Below, one piece after another: positions 46,171 to 58,790 of a stretch of DNA of 64,000 nt; within the stretch, counting starts at the first letter, position 1; each line of letters begins with the position of its first letter. The position numbers and the translations under genes are program-made. The stretch lies in contig JAPYXD010000466.1 of the NCBI GenBank assembly GCA_030998225.1, positions 8,039,001-8,103,000 on the forward strand. The letters are read 5' to 3'. Under the pieces are notes generated by a model that ran no database searches, had not been told where the DNA came from, and was given only the letters and a program-made list of their open reading frames with translations. Source of the DNA: Diplolepis rosae. Its lineage: Eukaryota; Arthropoda; Insecta; Hymenoptera; Diplolepididae.

Positions 46171-48446
46171 AAATTAAAACTCATTCGCTGCTTCTTATCA
46201 TCTTTGGGTATAAATACTTGTAAGCCTTATTCAGATGGATATTTTAACATATATTGGTTTGTTTTTAATTTTAGAAAGTGACTTGCTAAAAATTAGAACG
46301 TACTCATTGTTGTTTAGCATTTCTGCAAATAATGACGCAGTCAATTATTTAAGGTGGGAAAAAAATCTAAGTAATAGAGACTTGGAAATAAAAAAAATAT
46401 TCTTAAAACCTGGTTGTACGTTATTATGCTTAACAACGTGCTATACCTATAAAACATTGAAATTTAGGAGAAAAAATGGTTAAAATAAAAATTTTTTATG
46501 TGGTTAACGTTCAACTAGCTAACAGAAAATCTAGATATAAATAAATTTATCAATGATTTTCATCTGTTAAAACCTGTAACTAAATCCTTCTGTCTGATAG
46601 GAAATATCAGCGACGGCCCGTAAAACTATTTGCATCAGATTTAATTCTTGGCTTTAAATAGAAATTCATAAATGCACCTGGAAAAAAGTTTCTTTGATAC
46701 AAAAAAATTTCTATTAATCATAAAAATGTGTGCATTGCTATGCGGTCAAAGCAAATTTTTGCTTTGATTTGAAGAAATTTCTTGATTGTTTTTTCTCTTT
46801 GAATTGAAATAAATAATACTCAACAAATAATTTGTTTAATTTGAAAAAGGCTAAAAAGGTGATTTCTCAAAATTATTCATATTTACATTTGTTCTAAAAT
46901 TCATAAATGCTCCAAAGGTGTTTTTACTTCGAATTAAAAAAATGAAGTTGAAAGGACGGTTTTTTAAAGGGCATAGCCGGGTTTCAATGTGAAATCGGCC
47001 TTAAAACCAAATCAAATTTCGCATAAACCATATGGAAGGGGTTGGGCAAGAGATTATTTTATCAAATTTTCAGATCATTATCTGCCATTTTAAATGAGTA
47101 ATGGCGGATGTTACCCTTTTCGTTTTTTTTATTTTTTTAACTAAACTAATCATAGGAAAATTTTGAAAAAAATCAGGGTTGTTTTTTCCAATAGAAGACA
47201 CATTTGTAAATTTTTGCAGATTTTTTGATGCATAATTTGTGATGCAAAAAATTGTGAAAATTTTTGCACGCAATTTTGTTCATGTTTGGATTGCGCGACC
47301 ACTCTTTTGAATTATTCTATTCATTAGTTACCTATCGATGATTAAAACAGAATTTTTGCAGATTTTTGCAAGGTATGGACGGGGGTGAAAACGAATAAAA
47401 CCCGCAAAATACGCATTCTTCCATCATCTTACTATTAAAGCACATTTAATAATAACAGTAGACGAACGAAAAATACAATTTTATTTGGTAATCAATCTCT
47501 AACATGGTTTACTGCTGAAATTTTTGTAAAAATTTTGCAAAATATTTTGCGAATTTTTTTTGTTGCGAAAAAATGAAATTTTTTACATACATTGTTAACA
47601 AATGGTTGATTGTCGTTATTCGCAAGTCGAAAGAGTATTGCGAAAACTATCTATTTATATTCTTGAATATTTTTCGAATATACAGGTTTTTCCCCTTGGA
47701 AATTTTGTCCGTTCAAAAAGTTTCCGTTTTATATATAAGTGGTATACAAAAAGTAAAATTGGTTTTTCTGCAAACTTACAGTTATAAACGAAGACAACGA
47801 CGAAGACTAATTTATAATTGAAAAAAAATTTTATGCTTGGCAAATGTTCAGCCACTTATGGAGTATGAAGTGCTATGAAAGTACAATCAACCGTCTATAT
47901 TTGTAAAAACTCGATGGTAGAAAAATATATTTTTGTAGGAAAACCAATTTTACATTTTGTATACCACTTTTATTTAAAACGGACAGTTTTTGAACGGACT
48001 AAATTTTTTAACGGGCAAAACTTTATAAAAAAATGTAACGAAAATGTAAGTATTGCAATGCAAAATAACTGCTAAAATTTTTTGTTATCCAGAAATCCAA
48101 GTTGATTACTTATTTAATTTATGAGCTTTTCTTATTATTTATACTCATTAAAATTTCAAAAAGTTAAGTAAATGCAGGACGATTTGAGTGTATTTTCGAT
48201 GTCATGTATGGTAAAATGAGTATGTTATTTTTAACAAAGAGAAATTAATTTAACTAAGTTTACGTCTAATAGATAATTTTAAATTAAATTTAACCGCTCA
48301 GAGTGAAAGCTTATAAATCTGTTCAATCAAACTGAAATTCTTTTTATAGTGCAATTTGAAAGTTTGAAATTTTTACAGAGCGTTTGTAAAAAAAAATGAA
48401 AAACATCCAAATGTGAATAATTTTGAATTTTAAAATACCTTTGCTA
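46171..48446. other. Intron DNA with a small inverted repeat
   Basis: ~47690-47775 and ~47935-48010 are inverse copies (AAAATTGGTTTTTCTGC / GGAAAACCAATTTTAC; GTGGTATACAAAA). Otherwise AT-rich with no product. Confidence 0.45.
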
Positions 48447-48449
48447 CAC

Positions 48450-49020
48450 TGTAAAAAATTTTTCGGAAAAATTTCCGAAAATAGTCGGACAGCTAAGAAT
48501 CCAAATGGGTCGGTAATTTTTCCTAAGATATATTCGGAAATATTTCCGACATAGAACTGGAAATAGTTCGTACTGTTTGGTCTGAGGAATATCCAGTTCA
48601 TTAGGAACAATTTCCGACTTGTTTGGATTTTTAGCTGTCCGAATATTTTCGGAAAAATTTCCGAAAGTATAGCAGGATTTATTACCGACAAGGAAGTGGA
48701 AAAATTTCCTACTATTTTCGAAAAAATTTCCGAAAGTATAGTAGGATTTATTACCGACAAGGGAGTGGAAAAATTTCCTACTATTTTCGGAAAAATTTCC
48801 GAAGGTATAGTAGGATTTATTACCGAAAAGTAAGTGGAAAAATTTCCTACTATTTTATAGGAAAAATTTCCGAAAAAGGTAGTCGATTTTGACTCTTAAA
48901 TTAGGAATAACTTCCGAGCGTTAAGTAGGAATTATTTCCACAGTTTATGGAAATTTTCCGTTAAAAATAGGACATTTTTCTGTACAATCAGTAGGAAATA
49001 ATTCTTATCCTTTCAGAATT
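48450..49020. repeat. Left subterminal repeats of the CACTA element
   Basis: A ~70-bp unit (CGGAAAAATTTCCGAAAG, TAGTAGGATTTATTACCGA, AGTGGAAAAATTTCCTACTA) repeats three times at 48650-48870, with shorter palindromic GGAAAAATTTCC motifs to either side. Such motifs usually bind the element's own proteins. Confidence 0.75.
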
Positions 49021-49263
49021 TCTTCGTATTGAATGTGAAATTTATCCCCCTTCTGAATAGGCAATATTTCCGTGAAATTTCGAAATTTCATACTCTGCTT
49101 GGAATTTAGCCAATACGCTGAAAAGTGAATTTTCCGGTTGCAATGTGAAAATATTTTTCAAATATTAAAATTAAAATATCATTTTATTTAATGTACATAT
49201 TTTTTACTCTGAATGTAAACCTATGGTACATTTTATCAACGAGAACTTCTTGGTGCTTGTCGC

Positions 49264-51799
49264 CTATACATTATTTAATTCAAATTTGATGATATTGGAC
49301 ATCAGTTTCGCCACTTTCGTATCTTCGGTCGTTTTTTGATATTTGCTCTTTCTACCCCGCTTATTTCCATCTTTTGGGTTGATATTCAGTAGGATTCTAG
49401 AACAAAGAAGGTTGTAGCAAATAAATTTTATGATATACTAAGATACATTCATATAAAATGATATTCTCTCAATTTAAATCAGCGGTAAGTCGAGCGCTGA
49501 TTATATTATCGTGTATACACTACTGAATCAGTGAAAATTCGCTGCTGGTCACTGACTATCGCGAGATTTATACAGATTTGCCGAAGAATTTTCATTGACT
49601 CAACAGCGTATATACGCTGACTGTGATCAGGGCATGATTTATTGCTGATTCATATTAGGAGAGTATATGAAACTCACCTTTGTATAAATTCCAATGACGA
49701 AGACTTTGTCACTGCATAATTGTAGCCATAAACATAATGGCTCAGAACTAAAAGTAAGATGCCTTCTAGTACGTTCTCTGTTCTCAATACGGTCGTCTTT
49801 TCTATTGCGATGGAGCAAGAAATCTTTTCTTGATATAGGGACATCCCTGCAAAACAATTAAGCATGTTAACACATCTCAATTACTATAAACATGAAGTGA
49901 AGAAAAAAATAAGTACACACGAAATACATGTACCTTTTAAAACCAAGATAGGCCGAGACGAATCATTTGCGTTCTCGACTTCTTCGTCCGTAGCATCAGT
50001 GTCCTGAAAAATATAAATATGCAATTTAAATATACATGAACTTTTTTCAAATACATATGTAACGTACAATGGAATATTATACATTAATACTCACAACTAA
50101 TTCAAATAGATCTTCTTCTTGGAAGTAGCAACCTATCAATAAAACAAATCCCAGAGTATAGGGAGTGTTGCTGTTTATTTGTTTTGATGTTTCTTTAATT
50201 TCTGCCAGCGTTGAGTGAAGACTTATTGCGGCTTGGGGAATATTTTTCAATTTTCTGTATTTCCTACTGTAATCTGTAAAATACTCAAAAATAACAGGAA
50301 GCTTTACTCCTATGTTATTTTCCCATTCAAGCGGGATATCTCTTTCAATCAGTATGCTCGCATGATTGAGGAAATGTTTTGTGTGAGTCAGGTGTGGCCA
50401 ATCAGCTGTTAAGATGTTTTTTAGGGTTGTCTCATCGGTACTATTATTTGATCTCGGTTCATCCCTTCTATTTAAGCTTATTCTTTGAGAGGCGTATGTC
50501 AGAGCTACAAGTCGGATTTCTTCGGTTATTTGCAGCTTCTTTTCCGGGGCATCAGTTAAAGATTCGAGAAGGGTTATTTTATGCTTCAATTGCGTTTCGT
50601 TTGTTTCTCCTTCTGGAAGGGAAGGTTCGTAACAAACGCAACCGTAAGTGTCTTGATTTTTGTGAAATCTTTTTGAAGTACTTTCTTCAATGATGTTATC
50701 GCTATTATTATCAGTTTGCTCTCTACGCTTCCTCTTTTTATCTGGATCTTCAATTCTTCTCGCCCGGTCATAAATTCGCGTTTTTAATTGTTTCACTCCG
50801 TCACAGTGAACATGAGTATCGTCAGTCCATGAGCGGAAAGCGAAAACTGCTGGGTATTCAGCGACAATTAATTGTGCTATTCTTCCAGCCGCCGCAAAAG
50901 AAATATCCTCCAAAGTATATTTCATATAATCAGTTGCATTTCTGATCAGTTCTAACTCATAGTTGACAGGATTATTAGGAATATTTTGCATTCTTTTAGG
51001 AACGATTTCATCCATTGGTAATGCAAAAACCTGTTTATTTTGGGATTGATAAAACTGATTCCTTTTGCCATTTGAAATAGAAGTACTCGCAGAAGGTTCT
51101 CCTGTTTAGTGTCCTACAAAGAAAAAAGTATTTTTTTCATTGAACTAATGTGCTTTTAATTCAAATAAATGGTTATTATTTTAACAATTAATTAAAAAAT
51201 TCAACAATACCTGAATCAGCAAATGTTATTGTGCTGAGATCAGGTACAGTTTTTGGAGCAGGTTCCCACTTTTTTCCTTCGAAAAGTACCATTAATAGTA
51301 ATGGTCCATTTGGGTAGTTATCTACCAGTTTCTCTAAAAGACTGTATTTTCTAATACGTGTCCCGTCTTCTTCGAGTACAAGCTGTAAATTATAAAGAGA
51401 ATATGGATGTCAAACACATATGCATGTATTGATTATTAAATTTTAATGTAATAACAAATAGGGCATACACTGAGAAAACAGTTTTGTCAAATCAACAAAA
51501 ATATTTTGTTAGTATTTAGCTAACAAAATTCTTTTGTTGTGCCAACAAAACATTTTGCTATATCAATCAAATTTTGTTACTTAAAAAAAACGTTTTGTTG
51601 GGACAACAAAATATTTTGTCAGGACAACAAAAAAAGTTTTGTTGGATACATTTTTTTCTCAGTGTACCTGGCATGACGCGTCGTAGGTAATATCTAAGTT
51701 TGAACACGCATCAGATAAGAGTTCTTCCATGTCGCTACCACTAGCAAGAGATCTTTCTACTGTGTTGGGAGTAGTAACTTTGAAGATACGTGCATGCAT
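49264..51799 (-). CDS. CIDE-N / SAMD3-like protein, six exons, intact
   Basis: Exons (minus strand): 51799-51668, 51382-51211, 51101-50095, 50003-49934, 49846-49678, 49396-49264. All have GT-AG borders and compatible phases; together they give 560 codons plus TAG. Residues ~1-90 match the CIDE-N fold: FKVTTPNTVERSL, LVLEEDGTRI, VLFEGKKWEPAP, close to the LVLEEDGT...G-x-x-W-x-P signature of DFF45/DFF40/CIDE proteins, where the domain mediates partner binding. The remainder resembles the SAMD3-like proteins common in animal transposon families: a basic RRIEDPDKKRKRREQ segment, HFLNHASILIERDIP, GILLLVLSHYVYGY and the C-terminal LEFIQRILLNINPKDG...LMSNIIKF. No nuclease motif is visible. It lies inside the CACTA element, same strand as and downstream of the transposase, so it is probably the element's accessory protein. 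Function unknown. Confidence 0.85.
51468..51664. mobile_element. MITE at the splice donor of the CIDE-N gene
   Basis: CACTGAGAAAACAGTTTTG and TTTTTTTCTCAGTG ends with TA duplications (51466-51467, 51665-51666), 197 bp, inside repeats of TTTTGTTG. It fills most of the 285-bp intron 1 and starts 3 bp from exon 1. The TA duplication supplies the T of the GT donor. Confidence 0.8.
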
Positions 51800-51881
51800 G
51801 TTTAGACTGTAGAAAAATTTATTTATTATCATACGTTATTATCATACATAGTTCACATGTGATGCATATTACATTACATAT

Positions 51882-53215
51882 GAGTCATTCCACGTCAGAT
51901 TTACCACTAAAATTTAAATTCACTCGCAGTTATATTTTTCTCGATTTTAACACAAAAATAGAAGACACGTATTTTTTTTTTTTCAATATGATCTGTGAAA
52001 TTTACAATTAATCATTATTTAAACTTGCAGAATTCAATGAGGATCACTTTTTTGAAATGCTCAAAAGTAACAATTATTTATTCATTAGAATCTGGATTTT
52101 TTACAATTAAGTTCATCATTGTTCATACTTTGACATTGTAGTATGCGAAAAATATTCAGTATTTATTTATCCGGGAAGTATGCAAAAATGTTAAACAAAT
52201 TGCATTTACAAAGAAAAGGTAAAAGTTCGATTTGAAAATTGCGTAACAGTAAAGGGGACACAAAAGTTACATTACATCGAACCCGTGCAAAATCACCAAT
52301 TAAAAGTGAAAATTTACTCTTCTTGCCCTAGATTTAAATATGTTAGCTTTTCGAAAAATGTATCAAAGCGAGCTTTGAAACGAAAAGCGAAATAGATAAG
52401 GAAATTCGTATCTAACGATGTCATGATTTTGTACGAAAATTTCGAATAATAATCAAAATCTTAAGTGAAAAATTTTGATTTCACTGTGCTGTAAAGAAAT
52501 ATTTCCTTCGACATACTACGGCTTACACGAATTATTGTTCTTTCGATACTAATAAAAACATTGCTTATGCATGAAACAAATTTTGAAAACATAATTTATT
52601 TAACAGAATTTGCAAAAAACTATAGCTGACTCTTATTCAAAGTTGATTGACTGGAAGCCTTTGGGAAAATATCCACGAAAACGTAAGTCAACGTACTCTA
52701 CTTCGCATGCTCGTGGTAGACTGGGTAAGACGATGCAGCAGCTCGCGCTCGAAGTAACACGGCTCTACATTATTTGTCATATCTCAAAAACTTATTGACG
52801 GTCCACTCTGAAATTTTCGTGAGATCTTCTCTGAAGTATATTGCAAAATTACATAAGAAAAAATTTCATTTCGGAGATACATTTTTTTTTGTAAATGCGA
52901 TTTGTTTAACATTTTTGCATGCTTCCCGAATAAATATATACTGAATATTTTTCGCATACTACAAAGTCAAAGTATGAACAATGATGAACTCACTTATAAA
53001 AAATCCAGATTCTAATGAATAAGTAATTGTTACTTTTGAGCATTTCAAAAAGGTGATCTTCATTAGATTCTGAAAGTTTAAATAATTATAACTTGTGAAT
53101 TTCACATATCATATTTAAAAAAAAATACGTATCTTCTATTTTTGTGTTAAAATCAAGAAAAATATAACTTTGAGTGAATTAAAATTTTAGTGGTAAATCT
53201 GACGTGGAATGACTC
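51882..53215. mobile_element. 1.3 kb fold-back (GAGTCATTCCACGTCA family)
   Basis: Arms of ~335 bp at 51882-52220 and 52880-53215 are near-perfect inverses starting GAGTCATTCCACGTCAGATT; AT flanks both sides. The loop (52610-52798) has a 62-codon plus-strand ORF with Arg/Lys-rich sequence and no recognised domain. Confidence 0.75.
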
Positions 53216-54739
53216 ATCTATATTAAATGACAAATATAACTGCAACATTACATTTTGTTAGAAGTGTGTCATATAAGTACAAATATTGATATTCTTTTTT
53301 TTTACAGTTCTATATATATTGTATTAATGATATTCTTCATATAGATTAATGATAAGTCACGTTTAATTGTTAATTTACGGAAGTTCTTGAACCTTCAAAG
53401 TGTGAAGCAGAAATACAAAAGAAGCGGTTTTTTGAAATTTTTTTTTTAATTATCGAAAAGTATTTAAATTTGTTGAGGGTCTTGAACTACACACTAATTT
53501 TAACACAATGGAGACAATACTAAAGCATGTTTCAACTTCACATATGATACTGTGTTTTGAACATATACATGGAGTGGATTGTAACTTAACAATTTCTCGA
53601 ATGAAAGGCATTCGTATCCAATCAGATTCCCAAGCTCATATAACCGGAGATTCGGTTCAAATACTGTATCTAAAATTTCAACAACAAAGTGCAAACGTTC
53701 TTCGCTATTACAAAGTATAATAGCAATTCGTCCCATCTGAACATTGTATTGGTAAGCTTCTTGTCTAACTGCAAGAGCATCTCCCTTTTTATAGAGGTTT
53801 CCTCGAAAAGTAGCACTGGAACATTCTGTAACTTTACCACTGAGATTCGCTGCAAGAACACTTTTCTGAATTTTCTCAGAGTAACGGTGCATATGAAATT
53901 CATTATCCTCATTTAGGTGCAGCTCATATCTTAATCCAGCACCTGATCGTAATATGCTTTGTAAAAGTTCATGCTTTTCCGATAGCGTCTTGGTCACATT
54001 TTTATAGCATTTCAAAACTCTCATAGGTCTTTTGAAAAATGTGTGCTTACTTTCAAAGCGTAACGTAAAAACTTTTATCAATGGACCAAACTGAAGGATC
54101 AATTCAGGATAGTGTGTCAAATAATGATGTTTAGGTCGCAGTTTAATTTTTGTGAACAACTTCTTCCTCATACTGAGGTATTCATTGATGACAGAGTTTA
54201 AATAAGGTACAGTAGACTTGTGAATTTCTGGTGCACACACGATTTCGACTACTTCGGTCAGTTTCAATAGACATCGCCAAACGTCACTTTCAACATCAAT
54301 TTTATATCCTACAAGAAGTGGAAACAATCGAAGTAATACTAATACCTGCCACGCACCACCAATCACTCTTTTTCCCTTCTCGGGTACTTTTGCTGGTTTG
54401 TCCCTCTGATCATAACTTGAATATTTGAATTTATCTATTTTATTATTAAGGAATGCGAAAGAAATCCTGCATTCAGAAACAAACACTCTTATTATAAGAT
54501 ACAAATCATACGCTACAATTCCTTCCAGCAAATCGTGTCCAAAGCAAGGTGGTAAGCCAGGATTACAAACGTGAAAACCTTCTAGTTGATTAAATACAGA
54601 TTCAAATTTGATTCCCTGATCATGTTTTTTGTTTCCTTTTTTTCTAATGATTGTTTATATGATTCTACAGTTCTACGTTCATAAGAATAAGGAACATAGT
54701 CATCATGAATTACTTCACTTTCCTCACCGCTACTGCATT

Positions 54740-55020
54740 CTTCTGGATTAGTTCCGTCATCATCTTGAAATTCCTCCATTTCCAAAGTTTCTTCATTATC
54801 TCCATTTTCTTCTAATTCTTCATCTGCCTCAGATTCATCGATTATTTCAGAGTCCTCATCTATTTCAGAACCTACATCCATTTCATAATCTGCGTCAGCT
54901 TCAGAATTAAAGGTACCTTCCGATTCTTTATCAGCTTCTGGTTCGTCGTCAGCTTCAGATTCTATATCAGCTTCAGTTCCTAAATTATTATCAGATTCTT
55001 TAGCTTGTTCTCCATTTTTA
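54740..55020 (-). repeat. Acidic low-complexity coding tract
   Basis: Encodes serial ESEAD, DEPEAD, DESEAD and DEDSE motifs, with net charge strongly negative, inside the transposase frame. The DNA is a degenerate TCAGATTC/TCAGCTTC-type hexamer array, which suggests replication slippage. Confidence 0.7.
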
Positions 55021-55417
55021 GTTTCATTCCTCCCAGCCAGTTGTGGACAAAATTCTTTGCGAGTAATTAAACAATATCTACAGAAATAGGGGATGGTACT
55101 GAAATTTTCAACAAGTCCTCCTAGGGCATGACCCCCCAAATTGTCTGTAGAAATGAATGCTACTGAACCTTTGACATATGTATTTGGTGATATTTCAATT
55201 CCGTCCTTTTCAATGGTAATTAAATCTTCCACAATTCTTCCATAGACTTTTTTATGATTGAAAAATTTTTCATTACACAGAGCAACCAGCTGAATTGTGT
55301 TGATGTGTGTACGCAAATAATCGGGTAAGTTACCTAAACACAAATAAACAGCAAGCAATTTATGTTTTACACGAGCTGGACCGATAGGATTAACTATCTC
55401 AAAACTGTCTTGATATA

Positions 55418-56174
55418 AAGGGTTTCCCAATAGGGGTGATATGATTTTGAATGTCCCTATCGGGCTCATTTGAACTGAAATTTTTGACGTCTGCTGTCAG
55501 TTGTCATCAGTAAGGTTTGCCATTTAATCATGAGTAGTTTCACGCTTCCACAACGTTTGGAAATTGTCCAATTATTTTATCAAAATTCGAGAAGTTTTGT
55601 CGGTGTTCAAAGAGCATATCGTGCAAAATATGGTCGTCATTCTGCTCCATCCGCGCTCTCAATTCGTCGAATAATCGATAAGTTGGAGAGTGAATTTACT
55701 CTATTGGATACTAAGCCTAAAAATCGTATGCGTACCGCACGTTCTACACAGAATATAGCCGCCGTACAGGCCAGTATCGAGGAAAACCGTGAATTGTCCG
55801 TGCCACGCCGATCTCAGGAATTGGGTCTGTCCAGGATGACTACCTGGCGTATTTTGCGATTGGATCTTGGCCTGCATCCCTATAAGATGATTCTGGCCCA
55901 AGAACTGAAGCCTAATGACCATCGTTTGCGTCGGGAGTTCGCGGATTGGGCTCTGGAATCAATTGAAAATGATCCCAATTTTCATCAAAAAATCATCTTT
56001 TCTGATGAGGCGCATTTTTGGCTCAAGTCTCGGGGGACATTTGGCCGATATATTGTTTAAATCATAAATGGCATAGAATATCCAATATAATAAAAAAGAT
56101 TTCGATCAATTCCGAATGAATATTCAGTGTTTTTTTTCAATTACAAAACATATAACCCTTATTGGGAAACCCTT
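55418..56174 (+). mobile_element. Tc1/mariner-type insertion in the CACTA transposase
   Basis: Ends AAGGGTTTCCCAATA and its inverse; TA duplications 55416-55417 and 56175-56176. Deleting it with one TA restores the host frame (codons for RLILYQDSFE). It is 757 bp, internally truncated. Confidence 0.9.
55530..56060 (+). pseudogene. DUF4817/Tc1-like transposase, C-terminally truncated
   Basis: 176 codons. The N-terminal DUF4817-type helix-turn-helix (FTLPQRLEIVQLFYQNSRSF, VQRAYRAKYG) is followed by a second HTH (RRSQELGLSRMTTWRIL). The start of the DDE core is IIFSDEAHFWL with the first Asp, then a stop. The second and third acidic residues are missing. The open frame up to the deletion suggests a fairly recent insertion. 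Confidence 0.8.
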
Positions 56175-57283
56175 TAGTATCAGCCGAATGGTAATAGAAT
56201 TGTTTATAAAAAACTCATTCCGCCGAAAAGCATACCCATCAGTAAAGTCTTTTAATACATCTGGATTCCCAGTTTCTGAAATTTTGATATTGATTTTCAG
56301 GGATTTATCTTGAAACATGGCTTTCAATGTATCTATGATTGGAATGTAATGAAAGTGCCTTTTTTTCCATAAATCATACCCAAAGAAACTGAACGCGGAC
56401 TGACGTATGCAAGACGATCTTTATACAATTTTTTTCTCAGGAAATCTGTTTTTAGTTTCGCATTGCATGTGGAAATTGGATCTTCTTTTAGTACCGCTTC
56501 AATCACTTTTTCGATTTTGAATAAATTAAACGTTTCCAATGCAGAAAGCTCATTCCTTAATGTACTTAATATGACATCCATTCTTAAATCAGCAATATTT
56601 TCCATTTCCGTAACAATGTATTGTATAGTGGATACAGGTACCAGAAATTCGGCTTCTAATTTTATAAACATTTGAGCCATATTGAATAACAACATTTCTC
56701 CAAGAGCTTCACTTTTGTACTCAGATGTAATGTCTCTTTTTTCGAATTCATTACTAATTTCACTTGTACTACCCAATTCAATATTATCACTATGTTCGTT
56801 CTCCATGAATGTATTTATCTCCGCATCATTTTTTGCCTTTTGCAACATAGTTATGCCAATGCATAATTCTTTAGAATGATATCTTGACATATGAGAAGTG
56901 AATGATGTGAGATTACGGTACATTTTTATGCAACGCGAAGCCGGACATTCCACGCATTCCTTTCTCCTTAAATGATCTTTTAAATCTTCGATTAATGAAT
57001 CATATCTATGATGTTGTTTTAAACAATGTGAAACAGTGCAGATAAATTTGGCATGCTCGTTACCTAAGTTTTGCGAAACATGTTGCTGTAAGTTATGATG
57101 AAATTTGAATTTATGTTTCCTAAACATGTGCATTCGTAAAGATTGTTCTGTTTTAAAAATTTTTTCGCAACTATTCCAACCGCAAATTTTATATCTGTTT
57201 ACATTTTGATGGAATGCTTTTTGATGCTCCAAATGTTTCGTCACCAAATCAGTCCGATATTGGCAAAAGCGGCATATAAACAT

Positions 57284-58790
57284 GGTTGCAAAATATCAGA
57301 AAAAAACATTGAAGTAGGCCTGTTTCTGAGGTCCGTAATTCGGACAGATCCAAAACTACCCGTTACGGCGTTTTCCTGGATCCCCGCCTTCCAATGAACG
57401 CCGTCAACTGCATTTTAAATAATTAATCAACATTTGTAAACATTTTTTGGCAAAAATGATAAGATGAAATGCGAATTAGTCAAGACAACGAAAAAGTTAA
57501 TGGTGTTTTTCCAAATCACGGCAATGTATTCGAATTAGATAGAATTTCTGTGATTGAAACGAAATACCTTTCAATAAATTTGAACAAATTTTTATTTGCT
57601 CCAAAGGTGTTTTAATTGTATCATCAAATTTAATACAATTCAAAAAAGAGTTTGTTTGAATGGAATGCTTCCAAAACAATTATTTTATTTGATCCAATAA
57701 AATTTTTTTTCTGAGCGTTACTTTTCATTTGATTGACTTTTTGCATGCATTTTTTACAAAACATAATTGTTTTTCCATACACAAAAAATTCTTTTCAGTC
57801 CTTGATTAAATGGGAAATTAGAAATACACTAAGATAACATTTTCATTGAATTAAAGAAACATTTTTTTGATATACGATCCAAGAAAAAATTTCTATGAAT
57901 TAAAAAAATTTTTGTCGATTCAAAAAAAATTTCTTTGATCCAAAGAAATAGATTTGTTTGAATTGGAGACAATTTTTTTGCATCAATAACACTTTCTTTA
58001 ATTCAAAGGAATTTCTTCATTGACCGTATATCGAATCTTTCTTTGACCGTGAATCAAATAAATCCTTCCTTCATTCAAAGAAACTGTTTTAAAGTGTGCA
58101 TTCTCAAGTGTTTGTTACCTGGAACTAACAGTATTTTAATTTCATAGAAAATTTATTTGACAAAAATTTTATTTTACGCTATAGGCCGTACAATTAATAT
58201 ACTTTTCATGTATCTTACAGCTACACTGAGAAAACAGTCTCTCTGGATTAAAAAAACATTTCTTTGATATACGGTCATAGAACAATTTTACTGAATTAAA
58301 GAAAGATTTATTGATCCGTAAAAATTGTCGTTAATTCAAATAAATCTATATCTTCGGATCGAAGAACTTTTTTTTATTCGTCAAAACTTTTTTTAATTCA
58401 AGGGAATTTTTCCTTTGACCGTATATCAAAGAAATGTTTCCGTAATTCAAAGACAGTTATAATATATAATATATGAATTTATGATACTCACATGAGAATC
58501 CGTTCACTGGATTGAGGAAGTAGAAACTCATTTTCTACACTTTTCTAAAATTTAAATGACACGGCCACTTAATGTTGAACAGATGTGTCAGTAAACACAT
58601 AAATGAAGTTCGCAACGTTGCTGTAGCAACGAAAACGTAAAATAACAAATTTGAAACAAAATAGGTTCTAGACGTTCAAATCTATTTTAATCGAGTCTAA
58701 ATGGCAATATAACACAGAAAAAACCCTTTCACATGAATTTCATCCCCTAAATACCGAAAATCTTGAGAAAAAACAAAAAACTGAACTAAG
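57284..58790. other. CACTA interior with MITE-like AT-rich repeats
   Basis: At least two hairpin-forming CAC...GTG-type sequences (57826-58098, CACTAAGATAAC ... GTTTTAAAGTG; ~58207-58460, CACTGAGAAAACAGTC) consist mainly of CAAAGAAA/TTTCTTTG repeats. No gene. Confidence 0.5.

Larger units (their letters stand above)
53500..57283 (-). pseudogene. CACTA/CMC-type transposase, frameshifted and interrupted
   Basis: Order on the minus strand: C2H2 zinc fingers (57283 on: CRFCQYRTDLVTKHLEHQ, CEKIFKTEQSLRMHMFRKH), a helical region ending RSVSLGMIYGKK, then a frameshift in a run of seven A (~56360). FHYIPIIDTLKAMF and TDGYAFRRNEFF follow, then the Tc1-like insertion (55418-56174). Next come YQDSFEIVNPIGPA, LCLGNLPDY, STDNLGGHALGG, CRYCLITR, a ~100-residue acidic insert and another frameshift in a run of six A (~54620). 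The end has CNPGLPPCFGHDLLEG, KLRPKHHYLTHYPELI and RFESKHTFFKRP. These motifs are shared by a known group of animal CACTA-like transposases. Three lesions abolish one continuous product. Confidence 0.8.

Noticed and set aside
52610..52798. ORF in the loop of the 1.3 kb fold-back as the element's protein
   Set aside because: Only 62 codons, with no known domain. Too weak to call a gene.
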